Positions 33,239 to 42,717 are shown, counted from the first letter of the stretch. The stretch is DNA of 64,000 nucleotides from Actinomycetota bacterium (GCA_020160805.1 JAIUPO010000008.1:62001-126000); one strand, 5' to 3'. Notes: generated by a model from the sequence alone, not told the origin. Numbers and translations are program-made.

Positions 33239-35803
33239 TCAGGAGCCGGTTTTGATGTGCCAGATGCGGTCGATGTAGTCGCGCATCGAGCGGTCGGAGG
33301 AGAAGAAGCCGGTGCGGGCGACGTTGAGGATCGCCGAGCGGCTCCAGGCCTCCTGGTCCGCGTAGGCGGCCTCGACCTTGGCCTGCGCGTCGATATAGGA
33401 CTGGTAGTCGGCCAGCACCAAGAAGCGGTCGTTGTAGAGCAGGTCGCCGATGACGGTGCTCACGGCCTCGCGGTTGCCGTCGGTGAAGTGGCCGGAGTCG
33501 ATGAGGTTGATGGCCCGGCGCAGGCGCTCGTTGGACTCGTAGTAGGCGGTGGGTTGGTAGCCCTTGGCCTGCAACTCGGCCACGGCCGGCTCGTCCATGC
33601 CGAAGAGGAAGAAGTTGTCGTCCCCAACGAGCTGGCGGATCTCGACATTGGCCCCATCATCGGTGCCGATCGTCAGCGCGCCATTGAGGGCGAACTTCAT
33701 ATTGCCGGTGCCGGAGGCTTCCTTGCCGGCGAGCGAGATCTGCTCCGAGAGGTCGGCGGCCGGGATGAGGCGCTCGGCGAGCGTGACGTTGTAGTTCGCC
33801 GGGAAGGCGATGAACAGCTTGCCCTCGACCCGCGGGTCGTTGTTGATGACCTTGGCGACGGAGTTGATCAAGAAGATCGTCTCCTTCGCCATGCGGTATC
33901 CCGGGGCGGCCTTGGCGCCGAAGACGACGGTGCGCGGCGTCACGGTGGCCGGGTCGACCTCGCCGGAAATGATGCCTTCGTAGAGCGTCACCATGTGCAG
34001 CAGCTTCAGCGTCTGCCGCTTGTACTCATGCAGGCGCTTGACCATGACATCGAGCAGGTGACCCTGGGGCAGCTCGATGCCGTCGCGGCGCTTGAGCACC
34101 GCCGTGATGCGCTCCTTGTTCAGCGCTTTGACCTCGCGGAACTTCGCGCGGAACTCCTCGTCCTCGGCATACACCTCCAGCTCGCGGAGGCGATCGAGGT
34201 TGGCCACCCAGCCGACGCCGATGGTGTCGGTGATCAGTTTGGAGAGGTTGGGGTTGGACTGGCGCACGAAACGGCGCGGGGTGACGCCATTGGTGACATT
34301 GGTGAACTTCTCCGGCCACATTTCGGAGAAGTCGGAGAGGACCTTGTCGCGCAGCAACTGGCTGTGCAGCTCGGCGACGCCATTGACCTTCACCGAGGCG
34401 ACGGTGGCCAAGTGCGCCATCCGCACCGAACGCTCGGGGTGGTCGCCGATGATCGACATCCGGCGAACGCGCAGCTCATCGCCGGGGAAGGCCTCGCGCA
34501 CCTCTTCGAGGAAGACCTCGTTGATCATGTAGATGATCTCCATATGCCGCGGCAGCAGCCGCTCCATGAGGGAGACCGACCAAACCTCGAGCGCCTCGGG
34601 CAGCAGCGTGTGACAGGTGTAGGCGAAACACTGGCGGGTGATCGCCCAGGCCTGATCGAAGGGCAGGTCGTAGTCGTCCATGAGCAGACGCATCAGCTCG
34701 GGTATGCCGATCACCGGGTGAGTGTCGTTGAGCTGGAAGATGATTCGCTCGGGCAGGTCGCGCACGTCGAGGTCGGTCGGCTGCGTGTGCTTCAGGAAGT
34801 CATAGATCGAGCACGCGACGAAGAAGTACTGCTGCTGTAGGCGCAGCTCCTTGCCCTGCGGGGTGGAGTCCTCGGGGTAGAGCACCTTGGAGATGTTCTC
34901 GGCGAAGGTCTGGCTGCGCACCGCCTCGGCATAATCGCCGGCGTTGAAGATGTGCAGATCGAAGGCGCGGGTCGCGCGGGCGCGCCACAGGCGCAGCGTG
35001 TTGACGACGCCATTCTGATAGCCCGGGACCATGTAGTTGTAACGGATGCCCAACACGTCCCAGCCGGAGATCCAGCGGGTGCGTTCGCGGCCGTCCTCCC
35101 CGACATACCGCTCCGTGTGCCCACCGAAGTGGACCGGCACTTCCATCTCGGGGTGCGGGATCTCCCACGGCCCACCCATGGAGAGCCAGTTGTCCGGGAC
35201 CTCGACCTGGCGGCCATCGACGAAGGTCTGCTTGAAGATGCCGTACTCGTAGCGCAGGCCATAGCCGACGCACGGCGCGTCCATCGTGGCGAGCGAGTCG
35301 ATGAAACAGGCGGCCAGACGGCCGAGGCCACCATTGCCGAGGCCCGGCTCGATCTCGGCCTGACGCAGCGCGTCGAGGTCGATGCCGCATTGCTTCAACG
35401 CTTCGTCGGCGATCGCCGTCAGGTCGGTTGCGAGGAGAGCGTTGTCGAGCTGGCGGCCGAGGAGATACTCCGCGGACAGATAGCCGACCATCTTGTGCGG
35501 CTTCTGCCGACGACGGGTGGCCGTCTGCAGCCAGCGCGCCGTGAGGTAGCCGCGAACGGTCCGGGCCAGCGCGAGGTACTGGTCGTTGAGTGAGGAGCGC
35601 GACAGCGGCACGCCCTGGCCGTAGTTCAGTTCGCGCAGGAACTCCTTGACGAAGCCGTCGACCGTATGCGGCGGAGTCGAGACCGGGCCCGACGCCAGCG
35701 GGTGCTTCGGGGCGAAGGAGGGGCCTCGCTCGTGGAGGTATGACGGGGTGTCGCCGCGGGAGGCGGCGGGCTGCGCAGAGATGACGGCTTGGGATTCGGT
35801 CAC
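33239..35803 (-). CDS. glgP: Glycogen/alpha-glucan phosphorylase
   Basis: 854 residues from GTG 35803, slightly longer than the usual 800-840 because of a Ser/Pro-rich N-terminus of about 45 residues. GLGNGGLGRLAACFIDSLAT is the glucan-phosphorylase signature, and the PLP-lysine motif EASGTGNMKFALNGALTIGT is intact, as is KRLHEYKRQ. It releases glucose 1-phosphate from glycogen with phosphate and PLP. No other glg gene is adjacent. A LacI-type palindrome lies 34 bases upstream of the start. Confidence 0.95.
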   Translation of the reverse strand: MTESQAVISAQPAASRGDTPSYLHERGPSFAPKHPLASGPVSTPPHTVDGFVKEFLRELNYGQGVPLSRSSLNDQYLALARTVRGYLTARWLQTATRRRQKPHKMVGYLSAEYLLGRQLDNALLATDLTAIADEALKQCGIDLDALRQAEIEPGLGNGGLGRLAACFIDSLATMDAPCVGYGLRYEYGIFKQTFVDGRQVEVPDNWLSMGGPWEIPHPEMEVPVHFGGHTERYVGEDGRERTRWISGWDVLGIRYNYMVPGYQNGVVNTLRLWRARATRAFDLHIFNAGDYAEAVRSQTFAENISKVLYPEDSTPQGKELRLQQQYFFVACSIYDFLKHTQPTDLDVRDLPERIIFQLNDTHPVIGIPELMRLLMDDYDLPFDQAWAITRQCFAYTCHTLLPEALEVWSVSLMERLLPRHMEIIYMINEVFLEEVREAFPGDELRVRRMSIIGDHPERSVRMAHLATVASVKVNGVAELHSQLLRDKVLSDFSEMWPEKFTNVTNGVTPRRFVRQSNPNLSKLITDTIGVGWVANLDRLRELEVYAEDEEFRAKFREVKALNKERITAVLKRRDGIELPQGHLLDVMVKRLHEYKRQTLKLLHMVTLYEGIISGEVDPATVTPRTVVFGAKAAPGYRMAKETIFLINSVAKVINNDPRVEGKLFIAFPANYNVTLAERLIPAADLSEQISLAGKEASGTGNMKFALNGALTIGTDDGANVEIRQLVGDDNFFLFGMDEPAVAELQAKGYQPTAYYESNERLRRAINLIDSGHFTDGNREAVSTVIGDLLYNDRFLVLADYQSYIDAQAKVEAAYADQEAWSRSAILNVARTGFFSSDRSMRDYIDRIWHIKTGS

Positions 35804-35836
35804 GGGTGGATCACTTTCCGAGGAGGACGTGCCAGC

Positions 35837-35848
35837 GAAAGCGCTTAC
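35837..35848. promoter_or_regulatory. LacI-type operator upstream of glgP
   Basis: GAAAGCGCTTAC, with the palindromic core AAGCGCTT (35839-35846), matches the general LacI/GalR-family operator pattern with central CG. Its position in the glgP leader suggests carbohydrate-responsive control by a MalR-like regulator encoded elsewhere. Confidence 0.45.
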
Positions 35849-35889
35849 ACAAGGATAGGCCCGGCGTCATCGACGGGAAGGAGGCTGCC

Positions 35890-36831
35890 TTAATGGTGAG
35901 CGGCGGCGGGGGAGCGCAGCCGGTTGACGGCCGTCACGACCGCGACGACGAGCGCGCCGAGGATGAGACCGAAAATGGCGGAAGCGGTGGTGTTCGCCAG
36001 CCACCCGAGCAGGGCGCCGCCGAGATGATGAGCCTCCTCCTCGAGGTGATGGACCCAGCCATAGACGGTGTGGAAGCCCAAATCGTCGGTGCCCTTGAGG
36101 ACGATGTGCCCCCCGACCCAGAGCATGGCGACGATGCCGATCGTGGAGAGGCCCGCGAGAATCTTCGGCATCGCGCTGACCATGCCGCGCCCGAGAGCCT
36201 GGCGGGCACCGCTGCCACCGCGGGCCAGGTGCAGCCCGATGTCGTCCATCTTGACGATGAAGGCGACGACGCCATAGACGAGCAGGGTCATGGCGATCGC
36301 GACGACGATGAGGATGGCGGCGCGCATGGCAAAGGGCTCGTCGGCGACCTCATTGAGCGAGATGACCATGATCTCGGAGCTCAGGATGAAGTCGGTGCGG
36401 ATCGCGCCCGCGGCCATCGCCTTTTCCTGCTCCTCGCCCTCGAGGACCACCGGCTTCTCGTCCTCATGGTGACCCAGACCGAACTTTTCGAGGATCTTCT
36501 CCGCACCCTCGAAACACAGGTAGGTGCCACCGAGCATCAGCAAGGGCGTGAGAGCCCACGGCGCGAACTGGCTCAGCAGCAGGGCGGCCGGGGTGATGAA
36601 GAGCATTTTGTTGCGCAGCGAGCCGATCGCGATCTTCTTGATGACCGGCAGTTCGCGATCGGGGGTGAAGCCCTCGACATACCTCGGGGTCACGGCCGTG
36701 TCGTCGACAACCACCCCCGCGGCTTTGGCGGTCGCCCGGCCGGCCGCCATACCGACATCGTCGACAGAGGCGGCGGCGAGCTTCGCCAAAGCGGCGATGT
36801 CGTCCAGGAGGGCGACGAGTCCGCCGGCCAT
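35890..36831 (-). CDS. DUF808 (YedI-like) membrane protein
   Basis: About 313 residues. ATG 36831 (MAGGLVALLDDIAALAKLAA) is the canonical family start and has GGAG upstream; a start 12 bases earlier is less likely. There are about six to seven membrane helices. Conserved DDxA segments (VDDVGMAAGRATAKAAGVVVDDTAV), RELPVIKKIAIGSLRNK and FILSSEIMVISLNEV identify the family. Its function is unknown; a His-rich tail follows. Confidence 0.85.
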   Translation of the reverse strand: MAGGLVALLDDIAALAKLAAASVDDVGMAAGRATAKAAGVVVDDTAVTPRYVEGFTPDRELPVIKKIAIGSLRNKMLFITPAALLLSQFAPWALTPLLMLGGTYLCFEGAEKILEKFGLGHHEDEKPVVLEGEEQEKAMAAGAIRTDFILSSEIMVISLNEVADEPFAMRAAILIVVAIAMTLLVYGVVAFIVKMDDIGLHLARGGSGARQALGRGMVSAMPKILAGLSTIGIVAMLWVGGHIVLKGTDDLGFHTVYGWVHHLEEEAHHLGGALLGWLANTTASAIFGLILGALVVAVVTAVNRLRSPAAAHH

Positions 36832-37022
36832 GGGCTGCTCCAAAAAGTCAGTCGAAAGGGTTGGGCAAGCGTAGCGGGGCGCGCCACGTGAGGGAAAAAG
36901 CCAAGGTCAACGAGGTGCGACGCGCCCGAGCGCGGGGGTTGTCCGGATGCGGCCCGACCTCGCAACACCCAGCGTCGTGGGTTCCGCCGAGGACCACAGT
37001 CCCTTTCCGCAGGAGCCCCCAC

Positions 37023-37346
37023 ATGATCCGCAGAATCCTGGCTGCCGCCACGCTGGCCACCTCTCTCGTGACGGCAAGCGCCGCTGCAGCGACCCACTCC
37101 GCCCCCTCGGGCGCGCCTACCGGCACGTCCTCGTCCCGCGCAACGATGACGCTCACGGGCAACACGGTGGCCAACTACCCGCCGGAGCCCTATGCCGCTG
37201 CGCTGGCCCGCCAAGCCCTCACCATGGGCAATCCCGAGACGATCCGCTACTTCTATGGCAGTTCGCCGCTGCGTTGGCCACCGAGCGGCGGTTTCGCCGG
37301 GACCCGGCCGATGGTCGTCTCCTTCAATCGCTCGCCCGCCCGCTGA
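37023..37346 (+). CDS. Small secreted protein
   Basis: 107 residues from ATG 37023, with CAGGAG 10 bases upstream. The N-terminus MIRRILAAATLATSLVTASA is a Sec signal with likely cleavage after the AAAA/ASA stretch. The mature part is about 80 residues, with no Cys and the segment NYPPEPYAAALARQALTMGN. Family unknown. The 190 bases upstream show no other feature. Confidence 0.65.
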   Translation: MIRRILAAATLATSLVTASAAAATHSAPSGAPTGTSSSRATMTLTGNTVANYPPEPYAAALARQALTMGNPETIRYFYGSSPLRWPPSGGFAGTRPMVVSFNRSPAR

Positions 37347-37348
37347 TG

Positions 37349-38098
37349 TCACTCAGCCAGCACGCGGTAGGCGAGCGGGTCGGCGAGTTGGGCATCGAAC
37401 ATATACGGGACCGAGCGATAGCCGACACCCCACCGGTCGGTGGCGAGATCGGTGTGTCGATAGGGCTGCTGGTCGCCAGGGGTCACTGGGGTGGCGGCGC
37501 CCTCGGGGACGACCTGGTGGCCGAGGGCCTCGACCGCTGCACGACGCGAGCAGGCCGTGAAAAAGGCCGGTGGGTATGCCGTGTGCCCGCCCTCGTGCAG
37601 CCAGCTGGCCGCCTCCGCACAGGCCCGGTGGTCCGGATTGTGCTCCGCGTATGCCGTCAGGGTTGCCACCGACGCCCCGTCGGGCGGGGCAAAGGTCTGG
37701 ATATAGGCGAGCACATCGTTGACCGTGAAGGCCCGCTCATCGAGCCGGTCGACATACGACGGGAGCAGGGCGGTGGCGCCGAGGTTCTCGACGCTCCAGC
37801 GGAATTCGGCGTCGCGGACCCGGCCGAACTCCCACTCGCTCGGTGTGCGGCCGAGCAGCTTCGGCATATCCCGGGTGCGCACCACCGACTTGTTGCCTCG
37901 GCCGATGAGTAGCACCCGCACCTCGCGGCCGGTCGCGACTTCGGCCTTGATAGCCGCTCCCATCGAGAGCAGCTCGTCGTCCTGGTGCGGTGCGATGAAC
38001 AAAATGGGGTGCAGTGACTCCCCGGGCGTCTCAATCGGCCCGATGACCTCTGTGCCCGTCGTCAGGCCAGCGCTCGTCGTCAGGTCAGCGCCCGTCAT
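37349..38098 (-). CDS. PIG-L (LmbE) family deacetylase
   Basis: 249 residues. The zinc motif is APHQDDELLSMG (family PHxDDE), and a second zinc His is likely in AYAEHNPDHRACAEAA. The N-terminal LTTSAGLTTGTEV run is a small internal repeat. Family members remove N-acetyl from GlcNAc-type substrates, for example in mycothiol synthesis (MshB, Mca), but this sequence lacks clear features of either. The gene is convergent with the small secreted protein (2 bases apart). Confidence 0.8.
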   Translation of the reverse strand: MTGADLTTSAGLTTGTEVIGPIETPGESLHPILFIAPHQDDELLSMGAAIKAEVATGREVRVLLIGRGNKSVVRTRDMPKLLGRTPSEWEFGRVRDAEFRWSVENLGATALLPSYVDRLDERAFTVNDVLAYIQTFAPPDGASVATLTAYAEHNPDHRACAEAASWLHEGGHTAYPPAFFTACSRRAAVEALGHQVVPEGAATPVTPGDQQPYRHTDLATDRWGVGYRSVPYMFDAQLADPLAYRVLAE

Positions 38099-38204
38099 CA
38101 GGCCAGCGTAGGGGTGGTGAGCGTGGCTTACCCGAAAGGATGAGACGAAGAATCAGGGGTTCGTTTTCGTGAAGTGGCTGCCGGTCCACCGGCTACAAAG
38201 GGGC

Positions 38205-38996
38205 ATGGACCGACATCGCATCGTCGATTTCACCGGGCCGTGGGACGGTCAGATCGTCGCCACCTCTGTGCACGCGGGACATGACATCCGCGCCGACCTC
38301 CAGCAGGTCATGATCCTCGATGAGGCGGACCGGGTGCGCGAGGAGGACCCCTTCACGGACGAGATCGCGGCCGCTGTGCCGAGTCGAGCGATCACGCACA
38401 CCTCCCGCTTCGAGGTCGACCTCAACCGCCCGCGTCGCGAAGCCGTCTATCGGGCACCGGAGGACGCGTGGGGACTCAGGATCTGGCGTGACGAGGTACT
38501 GCCGGACGACCTCTTTCGCGCCAGCCTCCAGACGTGGGACACCTTTTACACCGCGCTTGCCGAGCGGCTCGATGCGGTGGCCGAGCGGGGGCCTTTCGTC
38601 CTGCTCGACGTCCACTCCTACAACCATCGTCGGCCCGGCCCGGACCAGCCGGCCGAGGCGGTTGCGGACAACCCGGAGGTCAATCTCGGCACCGGCTCGG
38701 TGGACCACAGCCGCTTCGGCGGACTCGTGCATCGCTTCGCCCGTGACCTGGCCGATCCCGAGCTGGGCTGCGGGCCGGTGGATGTGCGCGAGAACGTGAA
38801 ATTCGAGGGGCGGCAACTCGCGTGGTGGGTTCATGACCGTTACCCGCGCATCGGCTGCGTGTTGGCGCTGGAGTTCAAGAAGACCTTCATGGACGAGTGG
38901 ACCGGGGTGCCCGACCGCGACGCAATCGCCTGTGCCCGAACGAATCTCGCAGCCACCCTCCCGGGCTTGGCGGGCGAACTGGCGGCGCTTTCGTGA
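38205..38996 (+). CDS. N-formylglutamate amidohydrolase family protein
   Basis: 263 residues from ATG 38205 with AAAGGGG upstream; a GTG 36 bases earlier lacks a site. The family core is visible: SVHAGHDIRADL near the start, FEVDLNRPRREAVYR, LLDVHSYNHRRPG and VRENVKFEGRQLAWWVHDRY. In histidine degradation this fold cleaves N-formyl-Glu, but no hut gene is near. It is the first gene of a tight three-gene operon with the QEGLA protein (GTGA overlap) and an ATP-grasp ligase, which points to a different acyl-amino acid or peptide substrate. Confidence 0.85.
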   Translation: MDRHRIVDFTGPWDGQIVATSVHAGHDIRADLQQVMILDEADRVREEDPFTDEIAAAVPSRAITHTSRFEVDLNRPRREAVYRAPEDAWGLRIWRDEVLPDDLFRASLQTWDTFYTALAERLDAVAERGPFVLLDVHSYNHRRPGPDQPAEAVADNPEVNLGTGSVDHSRFGGLVHRFARDLADPELGCGPVDVRENVKFEGRQLAWWVHDRYPRIGCVLALEFKKTFMDEWTGVPDRDAIACARTNLAATLPGLAGELAALS

Positions 38997-40162
38997 CCGA
39001 GTTCCTGGAGCTCACGCCTGAGGACCTGGCCGTCGACCATGCGCTCGCGCAACTCTCGGCGAGCCTGCGCTTCCTGCTCGAGGTGACGCCGGTGGACGCC
39101 GCGTCGGCGCGGGCGGCATACGACGAAAAGCGAAGCGGTGACCCAGTTTTCACCTATCGCGAACTTCAGATCGACCCCGAGGTGGCGGCCGCGCAACTCG
39201 CGACGATCGAGGTGTCGGCCGTCGTGAATCCCACCCTCGGGCACCTGCTGCGCGCCAAACACCGAGAGCTAGAACTGCAACTCGCGATGCTGGCGGCGCG
39301 CGACAGCGAGGACTTCCTCGCCTTGTCCATCGAACTGTATGGCGGTGTCGCCCCAGCCCTGCGCGAGCAAGCCGAGGCGGTGCTTGGGAGCGTTCGGCAT
39401 ACGGAATCGGCGGGGGAGGCGCTCGACGCGGAGAGTTTCCTGGAACTCGCGCTCGCCGAGGTCGCGCGCTATCGCGAGCAGGATCCTGACATCGAGATGC
39501 ATGCAGAGATTCGCCCCGACGCCTCGGGCGTTCTCGTCTCGGGTAATAGCCTGTTGATCGGTCCGGAGTCATTGGTCCAGGCTCGACGTGCTGAGGCGCT
39601 GATTCACCACGAGGTCGGGACTCACCTCGTGACCCAGGTCAATGGCTCGGCGCAGCCGATCAAAGTGCTCGGCTCGGGCTTGGCGGGCTATGACGAGACG
39701 CAAGAAGGCTTGGCCGTCCTCGCCGAGATTCTCAGTGGCGGGTTGACCGCATTTCGGTTGCGGCAGTTAGCAGCTCGCGTCCTGACGGTGCATCGCCGGA
39801 TCGGCGGAGCGAGCTTTCGCGAGGCCCACGAGGCCTTGGTCGACGAGGGTTTCCCGGAGCACAGCGCGTTCACGACGGTCATGCGCATCTTCCGGGCCGG
39901 CGGGATGACGAAGGACGCGATCTATCTGCGCGGCCTGGTCGACCTGCTTGGCCATCTGCGCGGTGGCGGGCGGCTGGATCTGCTGTGTCGCGGCAAGTTT
40001 GCCTTGCGCGATCTGCCGCTCATCGAAGACCTCGATACGGCCGGGATCCTGCGCCCGGCTCGCCTGATCCCGCGCTACCTGCTCGACCCGGCGGCCGCCG
40101 ACCGGCTGGCCGCCGCAGCCCAGGCCGACGACCTCGGCCAACTCCTGGAGGTGCCCGTATGA
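38993..40162 (+). CDS. QEGLA-motif (DUF1704) metallopeptidase-like protein
   Basis: 389 residues from GTG 38993, overlapping the upstream stop as GTGA. Metal motif HHEVGTH (H206, E207, H211) followed by the name-giving QEGLA (237-241, in DETQEGLAVLAEILSGG) whose Glu is the probable third ligand. DUF1704 includes the eukaryotic microtubule tyrosine carboxypeptidases, so a carboxypeptidase-like activity is plausible. The old name (flavohemoglobin expression-modulating) is not informative. It overlaps the next gene as ATGA. Confidence 0.85.
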   Translation: MTEFLELTPEDLAVDHALAQLSASLRFLLEVTPVDAASARAAYDEKRSGDPVFTYRELQIDPEVAAAQLATIEVSAVVNPTLGHLLRAKHRELELQLAMLAARDSEDFLALSIELYGGVAPALREQAEAVLGSVRHTESAGEALDAESFLELALAEVARYREQDPDIEMHAEIRPDASGVLVSGNSLLIGPESLVQARRAEALIHHEVGTHLVTQVNGSAQPIKVLGSGLAGYDETQEGLAVLAEILSGGLTAFRLRQLAARVLTVHRRIGGASFREAHEALVDEGFPEHSAFTTVMRIFRAGGMTKDAIYLRGLVDLLGHLRGGGRLDLLCRGKFALRDLPLIEDLDTAGILRPARLIPRYLLDPAAADRLAAAAQADDLGQLLEVPV

Positions 40163-41199
40163 AGATCGGCTTCGTCGTCAACGACGTCGCGACCGAGAAG
40201 CCCGTCTACACCACCAATCGGCTCGCCATGACCGCCAAACAGCTCGGGCACGAGGCGTGGTTCATGGGCGTCGGCGATTTGTCCTATCAACCGGACGGGT
40301 CCATCTCGACCAAGGCCAGGCGCGCGAGTGGCAAGTCCTATCGCTCGCTCGAGCGGCACCTGGCGGATGTTCAAAAGCCAGACATCGAAGAGTTGATCGG
40401 GCTCGCGGAGTTCGACGTGGTCATGTTGCGCAACGACCCCGCCGACGACGCCGAGAGCGCGCCGTGGGCGCCCAATGCGGCGGTGGCGTTCGGGCAGTTG
40501 GTTGCCGCGCTCGGGGTGCTCGTGGTCAATGATCCGACGTGTTTGGCCAATGCCCTCTCGAAGGCCTACTTCCAGCATTTCCCGCAGATCGTGCGCCCGC
40601 GGACGCTGATCTCCCGCGACGCCGACCTGATCGACGAATTCGTCAGCGACCTCGGTGGCCGGGCCGTGCTCAAACCTCTGCAGGGCTCGGGTGGCAGCGG
40701 CGTCTTCCTCGTCGACCGCAAGGAGTCGCCGAACCTCAACCAGATCATCGAAGCGATCAGCCGGGACGGCTATGTCGTGGCGCAGGAGTATCTCCCGGAG
40801 GCCAAGAATGGTGACGTGCGCTTCTTCGTCATGAACGGCCGTACGCTGGAAAGCAAGGGGGCGTATGCCGCGTTCCGCCGGGTCAGCGCCGGCACCGATC
40901 TGCGCTCGAATATGTCGGCCGGCGGGAGCGCCAAGTCGGCGAAGGTCACCGACGAGATGCTGGAACTGATCGATATCGTGCGCCCCAAGCTGGTCGCGGA
41001 CGGCATGTTCCTCGTCGGGCTCGACATCGTCGGCGACAAGCTGATGGAGGTCAACGTTTTCAGCCCCGGAGGGCTGGGCAGCGCGAAGGGGATGACCGAC
41101 GTGGACTTCGCGCCCATCATCATCGAGGAACTCGAGCGCAAGGTGAACATCCGCCGCCACCACCCGGAGATCGACAACCGCACGCTCGCGACGACCTGA
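40159..41199 (+). CDS. Glutathione-synthase-like ATP-grasp ligase
   Basis: 346 residues from ATG 40159. N-terminal MKIGFVVNDVATEKPVYTTN and MLRNDPADD match the GshB pre-ATP-grasp fold; the ATP-grasp core has VLKPLQGSGGSGVFLVDR and the metal motif LMEVNVFSPGGLGSAKGM. No gshA is present, and actinobacteria generally use mycothiol, so glutathione is an unlikely product. In this conserved trio the ligase would join an amino acid or small acid to a carboxylate that the other two enzymes can hydrolyse. That is inference. Confidence 0.85.
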   Translation: MKIGFVVNDVATEKPVYTTNRLAMTAKQLGHEAWFMGVGDLSYQPDGSISTKARRASGKSYRSLERHLADVQKPDIEELIGLAEFDVVMLRNDPADDAESAPWAPNAAVAFGQLVAALGVLVVNDPTCLANALSKAYFQHFPQIVRPRTLISRDADLIDEFVSDLGGRAVLKPLQGSGGSGVFLVDRKESPNLNQIIEAISRDGYVVAQEYLPEAKNGDVRFFVMNGRTLESKGAYAAFRRVSAGTDLRSNMSAGGSAKSAKVTDEMLELIDIVRPKLVADGMFLVGLDIVGDKLMEVNVFSPGGLGSAKGMTDVDFAPIIIEELERKVNIRRHHPEIDNRTLATT

Positions 41200-41333
41200 A
41201 GCCCAAATCCCCGGGTGAAGCGTCACGCGCTTTGAGGGAGCGCCTGCGCCAAGAGGCGGAGCCGGGACGTGCTGGAAGCGCGACATCCGTCGCTCCATCG
41301 CGCCCAGCGGGCCGCCGGGCATAGCGTGTCCGG

Positions 41334-42623
41334 GTGCCCTCCTCACGATCCACTCTGCTGCGCGACGAGCGGTTCGTGTTGCTGCTGATCGCGCGCACTC
41401 TGTCGATGCTGGCGATGGCCTTCGCGCCCGTGGCCATCGCGTTCGGGGTGCTGGACCTGCCGGGAGCAACGGCCACCACGTTGTCGGTCGTCTTGGCGGC
41501 GGAGTCGATCGCCTTGGTTCTTTTCACCCTGATCGGCGGGGTCATCGCGGACCGCTATCCGCGCGATCGCGTGCTGCAGGCGGCCTCGTGGGTCAATGCG
41601 CTCCTGCATGGCGTCATCGGCCTGATGCTGCTCACCGGGCACGCACCCATCCTGGGCCTGGCGGCGATGACCTTCCTTGCTGGGGTCGCTGGCGCCCTCG
41701 TCTGGCCGGCGATGACCGGGATCATTCCCGATATCGTGCCTGCCGCCTCGCTGCAGGACGGGAACGCGCTGATCGGGTTGGGCGGCAACACGGCTCGCGT
41801 CGCGGGCCTCGTGGCGGGCGGCATCGTGGTCGTCGCGATCGGCGGTGGCTGGGCTCTCATCGCGGCGGGCACGGTGTTCCTGGTCGCTGGCCTCTGCGTC
41901 GGTCGCCTGCGCTTGGGCGTCACGCCGCGCGATGCTGTCGCCGGCCCATCGGTGTGGTCGGAATTGCGCGACGGCTGGTCGGAGTTCCGGTCGCGCACCT
42001 GGCTCTGGGTCTGTGTCTTGCAGTTCTCCGCCTTCGTCATGGTGTGGCAGGCGGCCCATCTCGTCCTCGGACCAGTCGTCGCCAAGACGGCACTCGGTGG
42101 TGCCGGCGCCTGGTCGACCATCCTCGTCATCGAGTCCCTGGGGCTGATCCTCGGCGGGCTGCTCGCGCTGCGGTGGCGGCCGGCATACCCCATCCGGGTC
42201 GTGGTCTTGCTGAGCTTCCTCGGTGCCCCGCCCTATCTCTTGCTCGGCCTGCACGCCCCGCTCGCCGCGATCTGCGTCGCGAGCTTCGGGCTGGGCCTGG
42301 CCTTCGAGATGCTGACGATCTTTTGGCAGACGACGATGCAGCGCGAGATCCCGCCGGACTCGCTCTCCCGGGTCAGTTCGTATGACGCCCTCGGCTCCCT
42401 CGCCCTCGGCCCCCTCGGGATCATCCTGGCCGGGCCGCTGGCCGATGCGTATGGCGCCCACCGCGTCTTGCTCGCCTGTGCGGCCGTCATGGTGGTCACC
42501 AGCGCGGCCTCGCTGTCGGTGCCGAGTATCCGTGACCTGCGCGCGGAGCCGCGCGACGGCATACCCCCGCACGTGCCCGACTCTCCGGCCGACCTAGGCC
42601 CGGCGGTCACTCTGCCCCAGTGA
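41334..42623 (+). CDS. MFS transporter
   Basis: 429 residues from GTG 41334, about 12 membrane helices. Loop 2-3 motif GGVIADRYPRDRVLQAAS is the MFS motif A variant, and WPAMTGIIPDIVPAASLQDG is characteristic of the enterobactin-exporter-like (MFS_3) branch. Likely drug or small-molecule efflux. The 134-base gap before it shows no clear promoter; a hairpin terminator follows. Confidence 0.85.
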   Translation: MPSSRSTLLRDERFVLLLIARTLSMLAMAFAPVAIAFGVLDLPGATATTLSVVLAAESIALVLFTLIGGVIADRYPRDRVLQAASWVNALLHGVIGLMLLTGHAPILGLAAMTFLAGVAGALVWPAMTGIIPDIVPAASLQDGNALIGLGGNTARVAGLVAGGIVVVAIGGGWALIAAGTVFLVAGLCVGRLRLGVTPRDAVAGPSVWSELRDGWSEFRSRTWLWVCVLQFSAFVMVWQAAHLVLGPVVAKTALGGAGAWSTILVIESLGLILGGLLALRWRPAYPIRVVVLLSFLGAPPYLLLGLHAPLAAICVASFGLGLAFEMLTIFWQTTMQREIPPDSLSRVSSYDALGSLALGPLGIILAGPLADAYGAHRVLLACAAVMVVTSAASLSVPSIRDLRAEPRDGIPPHVPDSPADLGPAVTLPQ

Positions 42624-42632
42624 TGGCACGTG

Positions 42633-42676
42633 GTGGGGAAATTTGCTGATGCCAGGGCGACACCAAACTTCCCCAC
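42633..42676. terminator. Hairpin terminator after the MFS gene
   Basis: GTGGGGAA (42633-42640) pairs with TTCCCCAC (42669-42676); after one mismatch, TTTG pairs with CAAA, leaving an 18-base loop. Confidence 0.55.
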
Positions 42677-42717
42677 GACCGGACTCGGTCGGCGGGCGGA
42701 TTTGTCATGAGCCTCGG

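Noticed and set aside
38205-38996. Histidine-degradation (hutG) assignment for the amidohydrolase
   Set aside because: No hutH, hutU or hutI genes are near, and the operon partners point to another role.
40159-41199. Calling the ATP-grasp gene gshB
   Set aside because: Glutathione synthesis is not expected here and no gshA is visible; the symbol would overstate the evidence.
41343-42572. A 409-codon frame antisense to the MFS gene
   Set aside because: The protein is a charged low-complexity string typical of the complement of hydrophobic codons; the MFS frame is clearly real.
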